From Cordia subcordata (lineage: Eukaryota; Streptophyta; Magnoliopsida; Boraginales; Cordiaceae), in contig JAPTOF010000006.1 of assembly GCA_028554755.1 (NCBI GenBank), positions 10,472,501 to 10,536,500 of the forward strand: a stretch of 64,000 nucleotides of DNA, read 5' to 3'. The notes under the pieces were generated by a model. The model did no database searches and had not been told where the DNA came from. It worked only from the letters and a program-made list of their open reading frames with translations. The position numbers and the translations under genes are program-made. This document shows, one piece after another, positions 10,925 to 22,112 of this stretch; position 1 is the first letter of the stretch, and every line of letters starts with the position of its first letter.

Positions 10925-13676
10925 TTATACAACCTCACAATTTCCATTTTCATGGCGATCTGACTTCCCTTTTGGACTAGCGAAGACAAAGTCGAGGTTG
11001 TAAAGCACGGGAACCATTGTGACGGAGCACAAGAAAACCATCACCGGCCCGAAGATCCAGAGCAAAATGGGAAGCGCGGCGTAGAAAATCCGGTTCCCTA
11101 TTGTGTTGAGTATGAAGCCTTTCTCAAGAAGCTGCGAGACATACTCTGGGGTGACGTTACCGGTGTGGTCCGGAGGGCAGTTGATTAAGATGTTCACCTG
11201 GTTGATGAACCTGATTGCTAGGGAGTGGCATACAAATGAGAACATGAAAATCAAGAGTAGGGTTGCATATTTGAGTGCCACCATGAATTCTCCATGTGCT
11301 CCATAAATGGTGTCATTGAGTGGCTTCTTGACGCTGTAAGTACTGCTGATCACAGCAGCTAGACCAGCACTGAGAAGAATTGATGTAGTGGCCATTAGGG
11401 TTGCTCCCATTATGGTGTTCCGAAGTGTCTGGACAGCTAGGATATTTTTCTTGTCATTATCCTGTACGAGAACATAACGATAAAGTGGAAATTCCGCGTA
11501 TAATAAGAGTTTCATGTATCGAATTAGGTGTTAGCATAAACAAAAACGTTTCTGACGCAGATGGCATATTATAAGCATCCAATTCCTAACAATTCTCCAC
11601 GAAAGGGACTGAAAAATGCGTGGAGAAAAAGTGTAACGCACTTTATATGCGTAGCCCATCCGAAGAAAAGAAGAACTCAAGTGTGTGTGACACAGCATAT
11701 AAATGTGTCATGCAGCCATAGAACACTATTGTATATCAATCGCGATAATGCTTTACATATTTCACTATACAAAAGAAGAACAAAACATAATTCCAACTTC
11801 ATGCAAAATCAATAAAATACTGCAGGCTATAATGGTTTGCCTATTTAATTTATTTGCCAAAGTAGTTACTTTGGTTAAAAAAATTTATTAATTATTATAT
11901 ACGTCAAAATTTTAATATTTAATACACTTTTTTTTTTACTATACAAAATTAGAATTAAAGGGTAATATATAAAATATTATCCGAAAGGTTTTAGTTGTTG
12001 GGGCAACACTTGCACTCGATTACTTTCGGTTGGCGTTAATTATAATCTAATAATTAGAAGCTTGATCAACGTGTGCCATCACTGAATTAATGTACAGGAA
12101 TGAGATAATTACTTGCAACAACTATCTTAGATATTTTGATCAACACTGCGTTTGGTGTGGTACAAATTCGAAAAAAAGGGAAAAGAAGAAATTCGACATG
12201 TAATCAGAAAGAATGACAAGGAGGTGTCTGCGTAGAGCTTAATTGGATTCTTTCTAACGCTGTGAAAGAGAGTAAATGATAGTGATAATAAATTATAATT
12301 TATCATAATTGAATTTTTGGACAAAATACACGTTATTATCTATGATTTGTCTAATTAATTGATTATTTTTGTGTTTTAGAACTTACCACATTACCCTTAT
12401 ACTCTTTAAAGGTGAGACATATATAATCTCCTATCTTAGCATTTTTTGGCCAAATTAACTGAATATATATGTCTTATACGTGCCCTTTTTTAGTGTTAAA
12501 ACTAGCAATGTACTATATATTTTTGCAAAAATACTGTTATTTTCAATTAATGGTGTTTAGATAATAATGGAAAAAAAGAAGTGATTGTGCTATCTTTAAA
12601 AAAAAAGACGGGGTAAAATTGTAAGTTCAAACAACAAAAAGCAATAATCGGCTAAATAAACAAATTATTAAGGATAATTAACTAATTGAATAATTCCTTA
12701 TATATAAGAGGGTAACATCCACCTTTTAAAAAATAAAAATAATATGATAAATTTTAAAATAAATGTATAATTAACTAATTAAACAAACTACTAAAAAAAT
12801 ATACATTTTACTCTTAAATTTTTCTTAATTATAAGCTCATATATTATAAAAACGTCCGTATCCTGAGGTCCATTATCATGCATATCTTATGAATATTAGA
12901 ACGTACGTCTCACAAATAGTTAGACTTGCTATGATGCAGCCAACTCATTTTCTTAAATGACAACACTCCAATGTTCTGTCAGCTTTTATAAAGTTTCTGT
13001 AAAAGCTGAAACTAAAAACTTTCATTTAAATGTTAACGTCATCAGTTAATTGTCTAAAGTTTTCGGATTGAAATTTTAAAAAATACCTTTTCGGACAGCT
13101 TTTTAAAAATATTTTTTCGTAATAAATCGATATTCACGTTAGTTCTTGCTCCAGCATGAAAGTTCTATTTCAGGGTCCATTGACTATGATACTTTCTGTT
13201 TTGTCGATCTCTGCTTTGGTCTCTGGTTTGATTGTTGTACATGCTAAAAATCTGGTACATCCTATTTTGTCTACCATCCCAATCTTTCGCAACACTTCAA
13301 GTTTACTTCTTTTGTTAGGTCTCGACTTTTTCACTATGATCTTCCTAGTAGTTCATATAGGAGCTATAGTCATTTCATTCCTATTCATTATTATTTGAAG
13401 TCTCAAATTTTTAGTTTACGAAAAAGCTAAATAAGATTTCTTTTACAGTTTTATTTTTTTTAAACCGTTTCAAATATTTATTGGGAAGAATATTTTTCAA
13501 AAAAAAAATCAATTCAAATGAGACATGGATATCGGGTACTTAAGTTCTTGCATGATATATAATAAGAAATAAGCTTGTATGAAATGTGTTTTTTGGGGGG
13601 AGGCGCCGATGGGGGAATGATCATTTCCTTAATTAAGAGGAATATGAACTCAGAGTTGAGTCTTGAAAAAAAAAAT

Positions 13677-13745
<69 letters not shown>

Positions 13746-13934
13746 AATATATATATAATATATTACCTTCATAATGGCTGACACCCACAAACGGCGGCCA
13801 TTTGCATTAGTTCCGATGATGGTGGTGAGGGGTTGGCTTCGAACTTTGTGCCACAACCATGCATGATAACCCATGCATATTAGAAACCCTAAAGGCACAA
13901 GTATTGCATCAAGGTATGATTTTCTCCATTCCAT
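10925..13934 (-). CDS. DUF599 family membrane protein, two exons
   Basis: Exon 1 is 13,934-13,767 (56 codons, ending AAG before GTAATA) and exon 2 is 11,461-10,925 (178 codons plus stop, preceded by tctcgtacag). Together they give a 234-residue protein, a usual length for plant DUF599 proteins (PF04654), whose biochemical role is unknown. Hydrophobic segments lie at about residues 7-28, 72-94, 113-137 and 181-206, so it is an integral membrane protein. Recognisable family blocks are LVPLGFLI, HAWLWHKVR, TIIGTNANGRR, DNDKKNILAVQTLRN and SVKKPLND. The phase-0 splice restores continuity (SAIMK-DNDKKN). The exon structure and reading frame are intact. Three decayed relatives lie to its left. The 2.3 kb intron carries a mitochondrial fragment, and the donor abuts an AT-repeat array. 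Confidence 0.9.
13156..13398 (+). pseudogene. nad6: nuclear copy of mitochondrial nad6 (5' part)
   Basis: The 80-codon plus-strand frame reads like the N-terminal third of plant mitochondrial NADH dehydrogenase subunit 6, a proton-pumping membrane subunit of complex I: MILSVLS, ALVSGL, VVHAKN, SLLLLLGLDFF and HIGAIVISFLF are in order. The nad6-like start is the internal Met near codon 11. The frame ends in TGA and the remaining two thirds are absent. Many differences from the family look like C-to-T or G-to-A transitions (R to H, V to I, D to N, A to T), as expected for decaying methylated nuclear DNA. Residues that I recall being changed by RNA editing in plant nad6 (H and S in HIGAI..SF) remain unedited, which suggests transfer as DNA. 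It is antisense within the DUF599 intron and not expected to be functional. Confidence 0.85.
13672..13765. repeat. AT-rich minisatellite at a splice donor
   Basis: Runs of AT are punctuated every 18-20 bases by an extra AAA triplet, giving at least four near-identical units. The array ends two bases before the conserved part of the DUF599 donor site, so its length changes fall right inside the start of the intron. Confidence 0.9.
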
Positions 13935-13991
13935 TTCTCTGTGTGTGTGTTGGGTGAGGGGGAGAAGGGGGGAGGGGGGTGTTGGTTTTCT

Positions 13992-14037
13992 GGAGTTCCT
14001 AGAGAACCAAGCTAGGAGTTCCTAGAGAATCAAGCTA
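13992..14037. repeat. 23-bp tandem duplication in DUF599 5' leader
   Basis: Two adjacent units, ggagttcctagagaa followed by ccaagcta or tcaagcta, differ at one base. They lie 58-103 bases upstream of the start codon, probably in the 5' untranslated region or core promoter. Confidence 0.9.
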
Positions 14038-17000
14038 AGTGTTACTCTTTCTTCTTGTTGGTGTGGTTTGTGGGCGACAAATGTATGTGTTGTTATGATA
14101 GTGAACGTGAATTGCACCAGCTTGGAGCAATATATTGGAGATTATCATCAGCCCAAACATGTGTGAGAGTTTTGTCTTTTCTCGAATTTTGATACTTCTG
14201 GCCACTATGAATCCTATCTCATTATTCCGCCTAACCTTTGAAAAGTGTTCTGTCTCTTTTCCAGCCTTTGGAATACTAAATTAATTATTTTGCTTTCATT
14301 TTCTAATAATTTTACTTGGACTAGTAGTCCACCCCACTATCTCAAGTAAATAAAATGATATAGAAAATAAATAAAGAGGACTCAAAAAGACAATTAAAGG
14401 ATAAGTAAATAAAGTATTGAGAACATAAAGATGCATGTTTATATGTATTGCAGAGGATGATAGATGTCTTAAGAGGATGGATGTGCGTGAGATAGAGGAA
14501 GCAAATTGTGAAATTAAACAAAAAATTTTGAAAATGAAGTGAGAAGCTACGTAATGTTGGTGTAGAGTAATAGGGTAAACCAAAAAGCCCTTCCATTAGC
14601 TCTAAAGAACATTGGGAAGCGGAATTATTGAGACCAAGAAATGAAAAGGAAAAGGGCGGATAAAAAGGGAGAGAGCATGCAAGAGTATGATTGATTGACT
14701 ATTTTAGCTTTCTTGTATAGCATGAAGTGCTCGTAGCTAGTGCAGTCTTGCTATGAATCAAAATATCATTTGTTGTTTTACATACATAAATTTTTTAAAT
14801 AAAAAGAAATGGTGAACTAGTAGTTCTTGCTTGAAGAAAGTTTTGAGGAACCTTTGACCTCCATACTTATATATTTTGGAATGAACTTATTTTAATAAGT
14901 TTATCTTATTGAAATTAAGAGATAATTTATAAGATTTAAGATATTCTATTACATGTATTTTATGAAAATTCAAAAGAAACTATATATACTTTTTATCTTA
15001 TAAGATGTAAACAATTCATTTTTATTTTATTTTTTATAATTATAGAAATAAGACACCTTATTACAAGTATATTATAAAACTTAAGACAAATAATACTTTT
15101 TATGTAAAAAAACATCTTATAATAAGCTTATACCAAATAGAGCATTAGGCGCGTTTGGATTGACACATAAAGAAGAGTTCTTTTTTTTTTTTAAGTTCAA
15201 ATTTTAGTTTTTTTTTTTTGAAAAACAATTCTGTCTGAGTTGTTTCTTTTCTTATAAAATTTTAGTTTTTTGTTATGCCACTATGGTCCAAATTGTTTTG
15301 GAGTTACAAGCTTTTTCTTTTTCTCCATTACGACAAGCATTGCAGATACAAAGAAATCCATCTTGTTTTAATTCTTCTTTTCACATTGCAAATAGAGTGA
15401 GTTTAAATATTGTTTTTTAGCTGGCTAGCTTTATGCATTGAAGGGATATTATCGCCAAGAACGTACATGGAGTTAAAAGTTTAAGAAAGTGGAGTCAAAT
15501 ATATATTATGTTGATCATGTGCTGTTCTTAATTTTGCTCGTGTTTCAATTTATTTATTTTTTACTATTACAACATTTATTTTCATAAATATATGCACAAT
15601 TAATACTATAACCTGATATTCAAACACTAGCTAGAACAATCCTGTCCTTACTCTAATTAATATAAAATATCTGTGTCTCCTGCGATGTAAGGAATTAAAT
15701 ATTCACCTAAAAACAGTGCATTTAACATGAAGATATAGATATATAAATGTTTTTACCTTATGTGAGAATAAAATATAAATGTATTTTTATAGAATTGAAC
15801 TTTGATAAAATATTTCGATACTAACCATATTTTTTAATAAGAAATTTGTAATAATTGAATGGAATATATAAATTAGAAAAGTAAAATAAAAAATTAAAGA
15901 TATAGACATTGATTTAAAAAAGAAAAAACAATATATATATATAAAGGAAAAAATTACAAATTGAGAAATGCGGTATTGCCTGAATTAGGGGGGAGAAGTG
16001 CAAAGGAGACAATTTGAGAAAAAAAAAAGAAAAAGAAAAAGAATCCTTTTAATTCACTCTACCTGAAGTGGAATACATATGTCTTAAAATAATTAAATAT
16101 TCGGATCGAATAATATGTTTCTCTAACCTTATGCTTTCTATTTGGGTGCTCATACGATATAATAATACATATCTGGACGAATTAATAGTCCAATATTCGT
16201 TTACGAGAACAATTTAGAGTATAAATTCTTGCAGCATGCAAAGTTGGAGATAAGACCGAACTCACTTCTAAAGAATTTCACCACTTGCTCTTGATCGAAA
16301 CAAGATTCAGGGTCGCGTCAAACCTCTCACGTTTACAGAACTCGTTAATACTCCTATGTTATAAAGAATGAGGCATAATTATCCTCAAAATCGAGACTTC
16401 CATATAATATTATATATAATATTGTCAAGGTGATTATATTATCTAAAAGTTTAAATTCATAGAAAAGATATTGATATATTTATTTATTATATTAACACGT
16501 CATCTCACATGCAGAAATGATTTGCTTAGGACTTTGTAAAATTGTATGTGAATAGTTTTAATATTTTTTTAAATGAAGACGGTGAATTTCAAATCTAACA
16601 CTATTTTACAGTGGACAATTTTAATGTTTTCATGACGGGTGGCAGACCGTTTGTTTTTAGACTCCGCTACTATATTAAAATTACTACTTTATCTAAAAAT
16701 TTAATTTTATATGAAAAATATTAGTGTATTTATTTATTGTATTAATAAATATAAAAATTATTTACAAATTTTAAAGTTGAATAAATATAAAGAGGGAAAA
16801 ATACAATTTGCTTCCTTTGTACAAGAGAGGAAACCAGCGGACAGAGTGAGAATCTGACTAGATATCGGTTAAAAAAAAGGTCGAAGGAAAGAAGTTGAAT
16901 ATGAAAAGTTGCCAATTACAAGCATGCTCTTGGTGGGTTGACAGGCATTTCTTCCCTCCATTTGAGGTTGTGTTTACATGCTGACCTGATGATTACCATC

Positions 17001-17092
17001 TTTTGCCCGACAGGACGATGCTAGTGCCGTACACGTGTGCCTGGACTTGTTCCTTTCACTTCATGCAATATATATCTTTATTGCTACCTAAA
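14038..17092. other. upstream intergenic region
   Basis: AT-rich with no supported gene. The part nearest 14,038 should hold the DUF599 promoter. Open frames at 14,296-14,596 on the minus strand have no recognised motif. A probable MITE is listed separately. Poly-T and poly-A runs are common near 15,180-15,220 and 16,018-16,042. Confidence 0.5.
14870..15137. mobile_element. probable MITE with imperfect terminal inverted repeats
   Basis: The left end (tattttggaatgaacttatt) and the reverse complement of the right end (ctatttggtataagcttatt) match imperfectly, and the interior is AT-rich with no coding capacity. The tttgg.ata.gcttat core is common in hAT-type MITEs. No clear target duplication was seen. 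Confidence 0.45.
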
Positions 17093-17203
17093 TTTTTTTT
17101 TTCACATAACCTCCTATTCTTATGGTTCGAACCCCTGCCACAGTTCAGAACCTTGCTTTTGAAGAGATAGTATCAACCACTTGAGCTATACCCTCATCTC
17201 CCT
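17093..17203 (-). mobile_element. tRNA-derived SINE
   Basis: On the minus strand this 110-bp unit starts gagatgagggtatagctcaa. It has an A-box TAGCTCAAGTGG (17,188-17,177) and a B-box GGGTTCGAACC-type word (17,134-17,124), about 43 bases apart, and ends in an A-rich tail (17,101-17,093). This is the RNA polymerase III promoter layout of a tRNA-related SINE. The spacing is a little long for a tRNA gene and no cloverleaf is apparent, so it is not a functional tRNA. No clear target duplication. Confidence 0.7.
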
Positions 17204-18772
17204 TTGTCATTTTCTAATTTGTTCATAATATTAGAACATTATCATCTATGTTACAATATTATGAATGTAAAATGAGATATTGATTACTAAATCTCACTTA
17301 ATAATGGATTAACTTTATGAACTAAAGGGATTTTTTTAAAAGTTTTAGGAGATTAAAGCTTTTTATTTTTTACAAAAAATATATATACATATAACTAGAA
17401 TTGATTTTAAAACTTGTTGCACGCATGAGATTATCACTCATCTTTATTCAAGCTCGTTTTTCTTTTCCTCATTTCACAACTCTTTTATCTATTATGGTTG
17501 AGTATTATTATATGTTATCCAATTACTTTTTCATTCTTTCGTTGCATAATAAAATTTTTATCTTTCAAAAGGAGGAGTGAAAGGGTCACATAAAGCATTA
17601 CCTGTTAAGGTTTCTCCTTGTTTCGTGTATTGATGCTTCCCATTCCTCCTTTTGCTTTTCTTTATATAATAAAATTTTGTCATATACACGAAAAAATTGA
17701 CATTTGATTCATACATGAATTTTTATGATATAATAAAAAAAAAGTGACTGAATAAAGGAATGGCATATTATTCTCTAATATTCTGATACTTATACTCATA
17801 TCTATCATGCACTCCTCTAAAGGAGGAGATAAGTTTAAATAAATTATATTTCCAAAGCCAGAATTTAATGATAAGCATATATTCGGCAAATTCTTTAACT
17901 GATTCCAAGAACCACTTATTTAATTGAGGAATTAAATCAATAATCTGACTCTGTATCTTTAGATATGTATCTGCTATTTATTGACATCAAATCCAAAGAT
18001 CCAGTCCGCAGGACGAGTACCTATTCTTTCAAATGACAAGAAACAAGAGGTCTCATCTTTCAGCCAAATACATATTAAATACAATATCTCCAAGATTATG
18101 GGGCAACTGTATTGTCTACAAGCCCTGTAGCATGTGACCTAAACTTGATTCTTGACTTATTTCTTTTTGTTGTTAAGGAGGATCTCACCTTAAGAACGAT
18201 CACATCACATCTATAATGATCCAAGTACGATTACTAGTTTGTCAACATATTTAATCTAATTAATTGTTTCAAAATATTTAAATCTATAATGACAATAGTA
18301 GTGACAAGTCATTATAAAGTAAATACAAATCTCGTATAAAATTGATGTATAATAGGTCATTACATATTTTCCTTTAAATATGCTATGTCCTTGTTGCGCT
18401 AAACATAATAGAATAAAACTAGAACCCAAGTCATCCAAAACTATCAGAAGTTAGAATCCACTTTGTAGCTTGCTCAGTATCACTTGTAATTAACCGAGCT
18501 CCATTATTAGTCTACTGGAACAATATAATATTGAATCTAATCAGCTTACCCATAATTCTAAAGTCTTGTTATGATGATAGTCGTGAACCTAAGTCATTAT
18601 CAATTAAATACAAATCGTACACAAAACTTATGTACGACCGGGTGTTAGAAAATTTACTTCAAGACTGTAAACCTTAATGTGTAATAGCCTAGTCCAACAT
18701 GTGCTCCATGACAGCCAACGGCCAACCAATATTTATAATGGAAAGATATAGATTAGAGTTTATGACATTAAT
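17204..18772. other. AT-rich intergenic region
   Basis: No gene supported. Small open frames at 17,680-17,889 and 18,256-18,438 on the minus strand lack family resemblance. Phrases near 18,300 and 18,575 (aagtcattat with aaatacaaatc) are weakly repeated. Confidence 0.45.
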
Positions 18773-18953
18773 GGTGTGTTTGGAATAGTATTTTAAATCT
18801 AAAATTTGATAAATGGCCATCTCATAAGAGTCTGATAAGAAATAAATGTCTAATATAATAAGATTATTTAGTTTCCAATTATTATTAGCATAATTTGAAA
18901 TGGTATCATAAGCTAATTTGATAATAATACCTTGACTTTGATTCATGATATGT

Positions 18954-19027
<74 letters not shown>

Positions 19028-19423
19028 TGCTATTTTATGATTAAATAAATTATAAAAATTTAAAGATAAATATATATAAATTTTTAGTTTTTTATTCTTA
19101 TATTTTTAAATTTTAATTTTAACTTTTTTAATTTTTAATTTTCTATTTTTGAATTTTTAATTCATTCATTTTTTTAATTTTTAAATTTTTTTAATTTTTA
19201 AGTTTTAATTTTTAATTTTTTATTTTTTTAATTGGAACATAACATGTCCTTACAATCACTTATAAAATTTAACTATCCTAAACCCATCTTTAATTTTTAT
19301 AGTTACAAATAAGAGATCTTATTAAAAATATCTTATGTTAACTTGGTAATAATAAACAATATTGTTTTAGATAAATTATTGAATAAGATAAATATTTTAA
19401 AATAAACTCCAACTAAGCACAAC
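18773..19423. mobile_element. possible MITE spanning an AT microsatellite
   Basis: The left end (ggtgtgtttggaatagtatt, followed by ttaa) resembles the reverse complement of the right end (gttgtgcttagttggagttt, followed by attttaa). Between them are an AT run of about 70 bases (18,957-19,027) and an area rich in taatttttaa words. The family is unclear and no target duplication was identified. Confidence 0.35.
18957..19027. repeat. long (AT)n microsatellite
   Basis: More than 30 AT units with a single C interruption near 19,013. Arrays of this kind often mutate in length. Confidence 0.95.
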
Positions 19424-19471
19424 ATAAGACACAACAAGTTGTTATTACCACTCCACTTAACCTTGGGAATC

Positions 19472-19506
<35 letters not shown>

Positions 19507-19509
<3 letters not shown>

Positions 19510-19940
19510 TTAAATCCAAAGAAGCTCAAATAAGAGTGTCACATCAATACCCATCTATTTGCTAAGTCATCATAAATTTTATTTTTAATATTATTACATT
19601 ATTATAAATCAATATATTATAGTGTTTAATTACATTTATATGCCACTTCCTAACTTCATCATTACAATGGAATTACAAGATATTTAATTATATTTATGCA
19701 CAACCTATATATTTCTTTTTAATGAGTTTAAAGTAATAAAGTCCAAAAAAATTCATTAATTTAATTAATTTATGCATCACATCCTAATTAAAAAATAAAA
19801 TAAGAATAAAAAAGCACTTAATTTTTATAAATACTTAGAAATAATAAAAAATACACGAAAACCTAAAAACAATAAAAAAATCACATCTATAAATATTTTT
19901 AAAAACTAAAAAACACACAGAATTGAAATAAGCATAAGCA
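19507..19940 (+). repeat. Helitron internal unit 1
   Basis: It begins aagttaaatccaaagaagctc and shares with unit 2 long collinear stretches such as aagtcatcataaatt, tattattacattattataaa, and aataaaaaatacacgaaaac. Similarity by eye is roughly 85-90% with small indels. Confidence 0.85.
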
Positions 19941-19944
19941 TAAA

Positions 19945-20370
19945 AGTTAAACCCAAAGAGCTTAAACAAGGAGGCCACATCAACACCCATTTATTTTTAA
20001 GTCATCATAAATTCTATTTTTAATATTATTACATTATTATAAATTAATATATTATAGTATTTAATTATATTTATGCACCACTTCCTAACATCATCATTGC
20101 AATGGAGTTACAAAATATTTAATTATATTTATGCACCACTTATATATTTCTCTTTAATGAGTTTAAAGTAATAAAGACAAAAGAAATTTCATTAATTTAA
20201 TTAATTTATGCATCATACCATAATTTAAAAAATAAAAATAAGAATAAAAAAGTACTAGAATTAATTTTTATAGATATTTAGAAATAATAAAAAATACACG
20301 AAAACCTAAAAATAATAAAAAATCACATCTATAAATATTTAAAAAACTAAAAAAATACACAGAACCTAAA
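19945..20370 (+). repeat. Helitron internal unit 2
   Basis: Second copy of the tandem unit, beginning aaagttaaacccaaagagct. It passes straight into the 3' hairpin. Unit 1 follows the 5' TC end, so either the interior was duplicated or two tandem Helitrons lost their inner ends. Confidence 0.85.
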
Positions 20371-20702
20371 TAAACACGTGCAAAACACAGGGTATGAAAG
20401 CACTAGTATTGTTAAAGATCCATGGACATAGTGGTAAATTAAGAGTGCATTTGAAAGTCACCTTCGAATTGACTTTTAGTGTAATTTATCGTAATTACAC
20501 AATTAGGCCTGTTTCTCTATTAATTAATTACTTAATTAAAGATAAATTGAATATTGAACCAACTCAATTACACTATCTTAATAGAGGGTGTGTAAATTGG
20601 TGGTAATTACACAATTACTTTTGAACAACTGTTGGTATTCCTTTGACTTTTTAATATTTTTGGCCTACTTCAGTATAATTGATTCTTATTTGTTTTAATT
20701 TA

Positions 20703-21407
20703 GAGTCAATCCCATTTTTCCCATGAGTTTTAAGCTAAATTCCAAACTCCTCCATGAAGTTTTTGTTTTACCCATATTCTCCCATGACTTTAATTTTGCA
20801 AAACAAACTTTATATTAAAGACATCCCTACCTTCTTCTATTTTTATAACACAAAAAAGAAAAGAAAGAAAAATAGTAGACACAAAAAATAATAAAATCAT
20901 TAATGAGTCAATAATAAAAAAATCAAAAAAATAATTTTAGAATAAGAAGAAAAAGATAAAAAGCTACTTAGTTTACAAAAATTACCCTATACACACTATT
21001 AGAGAAAAATTAAATTCACAATAGAATAATCTTTCTAATATATACAACTCAAATTGAAACATTTTTTTTTTCCTTTCCTAGCACTTTTCAATGCTAGCCA
21101 TTTAAAAATAAAAATAAATAATAATAATTCATTGTACAAAATTAAGAAAAATTTAAATAAAATATTTTTATGTATATATATATATATATGTATATATGTG
21201 TCTGTATTTAAAATTAATTTTTTAGCTCAAAGTATAAATTTTTATAATGAATAACAATTTAAAAATATAAAATAAAAACTAAAAAATAATTAAGATAAGG
21301 TATTATTTGGTAAAACTTAATATAATGGAGGAAAATGGGTAAAAATAAAACTTGATGGGGAAATTTAGGATTTATACTACAACTCATGGGAAAAATAGCA
21401 TTCTCCC
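20703..21407. mobile_element. Mutator-like TIR element (non-autonomous)
   Basis: Inverted repeats of over 90 bases: the left side reads gagtcaatcccatttttccc and atgagtt, and the reverse complement of the right side reads gggagaatgctatttttccc and atgagtt, with similarity continuing through ttttacccat. The element is flanked by an identical 10-bp sequence ttttaattta (20,693-20,702 and 21,408-21,417), of the length Mutator-type transposases create. The 705-bp interior is AT-rich with no transposase. Confidence 0.75.
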
Positions 21408-21511
21408 TTTTAATTTATAAGTTTAATTTCAACGGAGTTGTTGATTATAATCAAAATATTAAATATTTCTGAGTAAATAGTATTTCTTAAATGTCTTAGT
21501 AATATTAATAG

Positions 21512-22107
21512 TGTTTAGGCCAAAAATTGTCGTACCTAAGAAGGTCCGTATAATGTTTGGACAAGGGCCCATTTTGTTAGGCCATATATTGAAAAGCCCA
21601 AGGTCAAGGCCAAGAATCTAGACATATGTTGATCGCTTTATGCTTCTAGAATATTAGAGTATGACTACAACCAGGATTAACTTGATCCCTCTTATGGAGA
21701 TGCACGAAGAAAAATATACAGGATATCAACACAATAGAGCTGGGCACAGCAACTTGCAAAGATTCACTGGGATATGATTAGGAGCTTGAAGGTGTAAAGG
21801 ACTCTTTCATCTTAGAGGTTATAAAGGCATGGCTCACTAGAGGGGAGGGGTCATCAATTACACTCAACTCATACATGTAGCCTACACACTTAACCTACCC
21901 CTATTTTCATTACGGTTTGCTCTAAACCTATTCTTTAGCTTTACCTTTTCAATCCCTCAACAACTCGATACCGACTTGAGCGTCAGAGTATATTTGGCTG
22001 GTACCACACCGGTATCAAGATTACCACCGCTTATCTCACTCTGTGGTTTTGCAGGTTATCGATGCCCTAACCAATGTTATCCGTAATTATAGAAATCATC
22101 CTCTACG
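21512..22107 (+). mobile_element. probable solo LTR (gypsy-like)
   Basis: The 596-bp block starts TGTTTAGG and is flanked by AATAG on both sides (21,507-21,511 and 22,108-22,112). The end is CG where CA is expected. It includes gacttgagcgtcagagtata (21,974-21,993), closely resembling the conserved cttgagcgtcggag phrase found near the 3' end of many plant gypsy LTRs. No internal domain is present. Confidence 0.55.
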
Positions 22108-22112
22108 AATAG

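Larger units (their letters stand above)
11462..13766 (-). other. intron of the DUF599 gene
   Basis: A 2,305-bp GT-AG intron. On the minus strand it starts GTAATATATTATAT inside an AT-repeat array and ends TCTCGTACAG. The AT-rich interior has no host coding frame. A nad6-like mitochondrial fragment occupies 13,156-13,398. Short open frames near 11,561-11,891 look like chance. Confidence 0.85.
19470..20406 (+). mobile_element. non-autonomous Helitron with internal duplication
   Basis: The element starts TCTACATATAT right after an A (19,469). It ends with an imperfect hairpin (cacgtgcaaaacacaggg, near 20,375-20,392), then tatgaaagca and the terminal CTAG (20,403-20,406), followed by T (20,407). 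That is the Helitron signature: 5' TC, 3' hairpin plus CTRR, and insertion between A and T without target duplication. The 937-bp element has no helicase gene. The interior consists of two similar tandem units of about 430 bp. Confidence 0.7.

Noticed and set aside
11103..11306. Open frame opposite DUF599 exon 2
   Set aside because: It is the antisense of a conserved coding exon with no independent support.
17120..17190. Possible tRNA gene on the minus strand
   Set aside because: A- and B-box words are present, but I see no acceptor-stem pairing and the element ends in an A-rich tail. A SINE explains it better.
18689..19015. 108-codon minus-strand frame starting with poly-Tyr-Ile
   Set aside because: The start is an AT microsatellite, and the rest has no conserved features.
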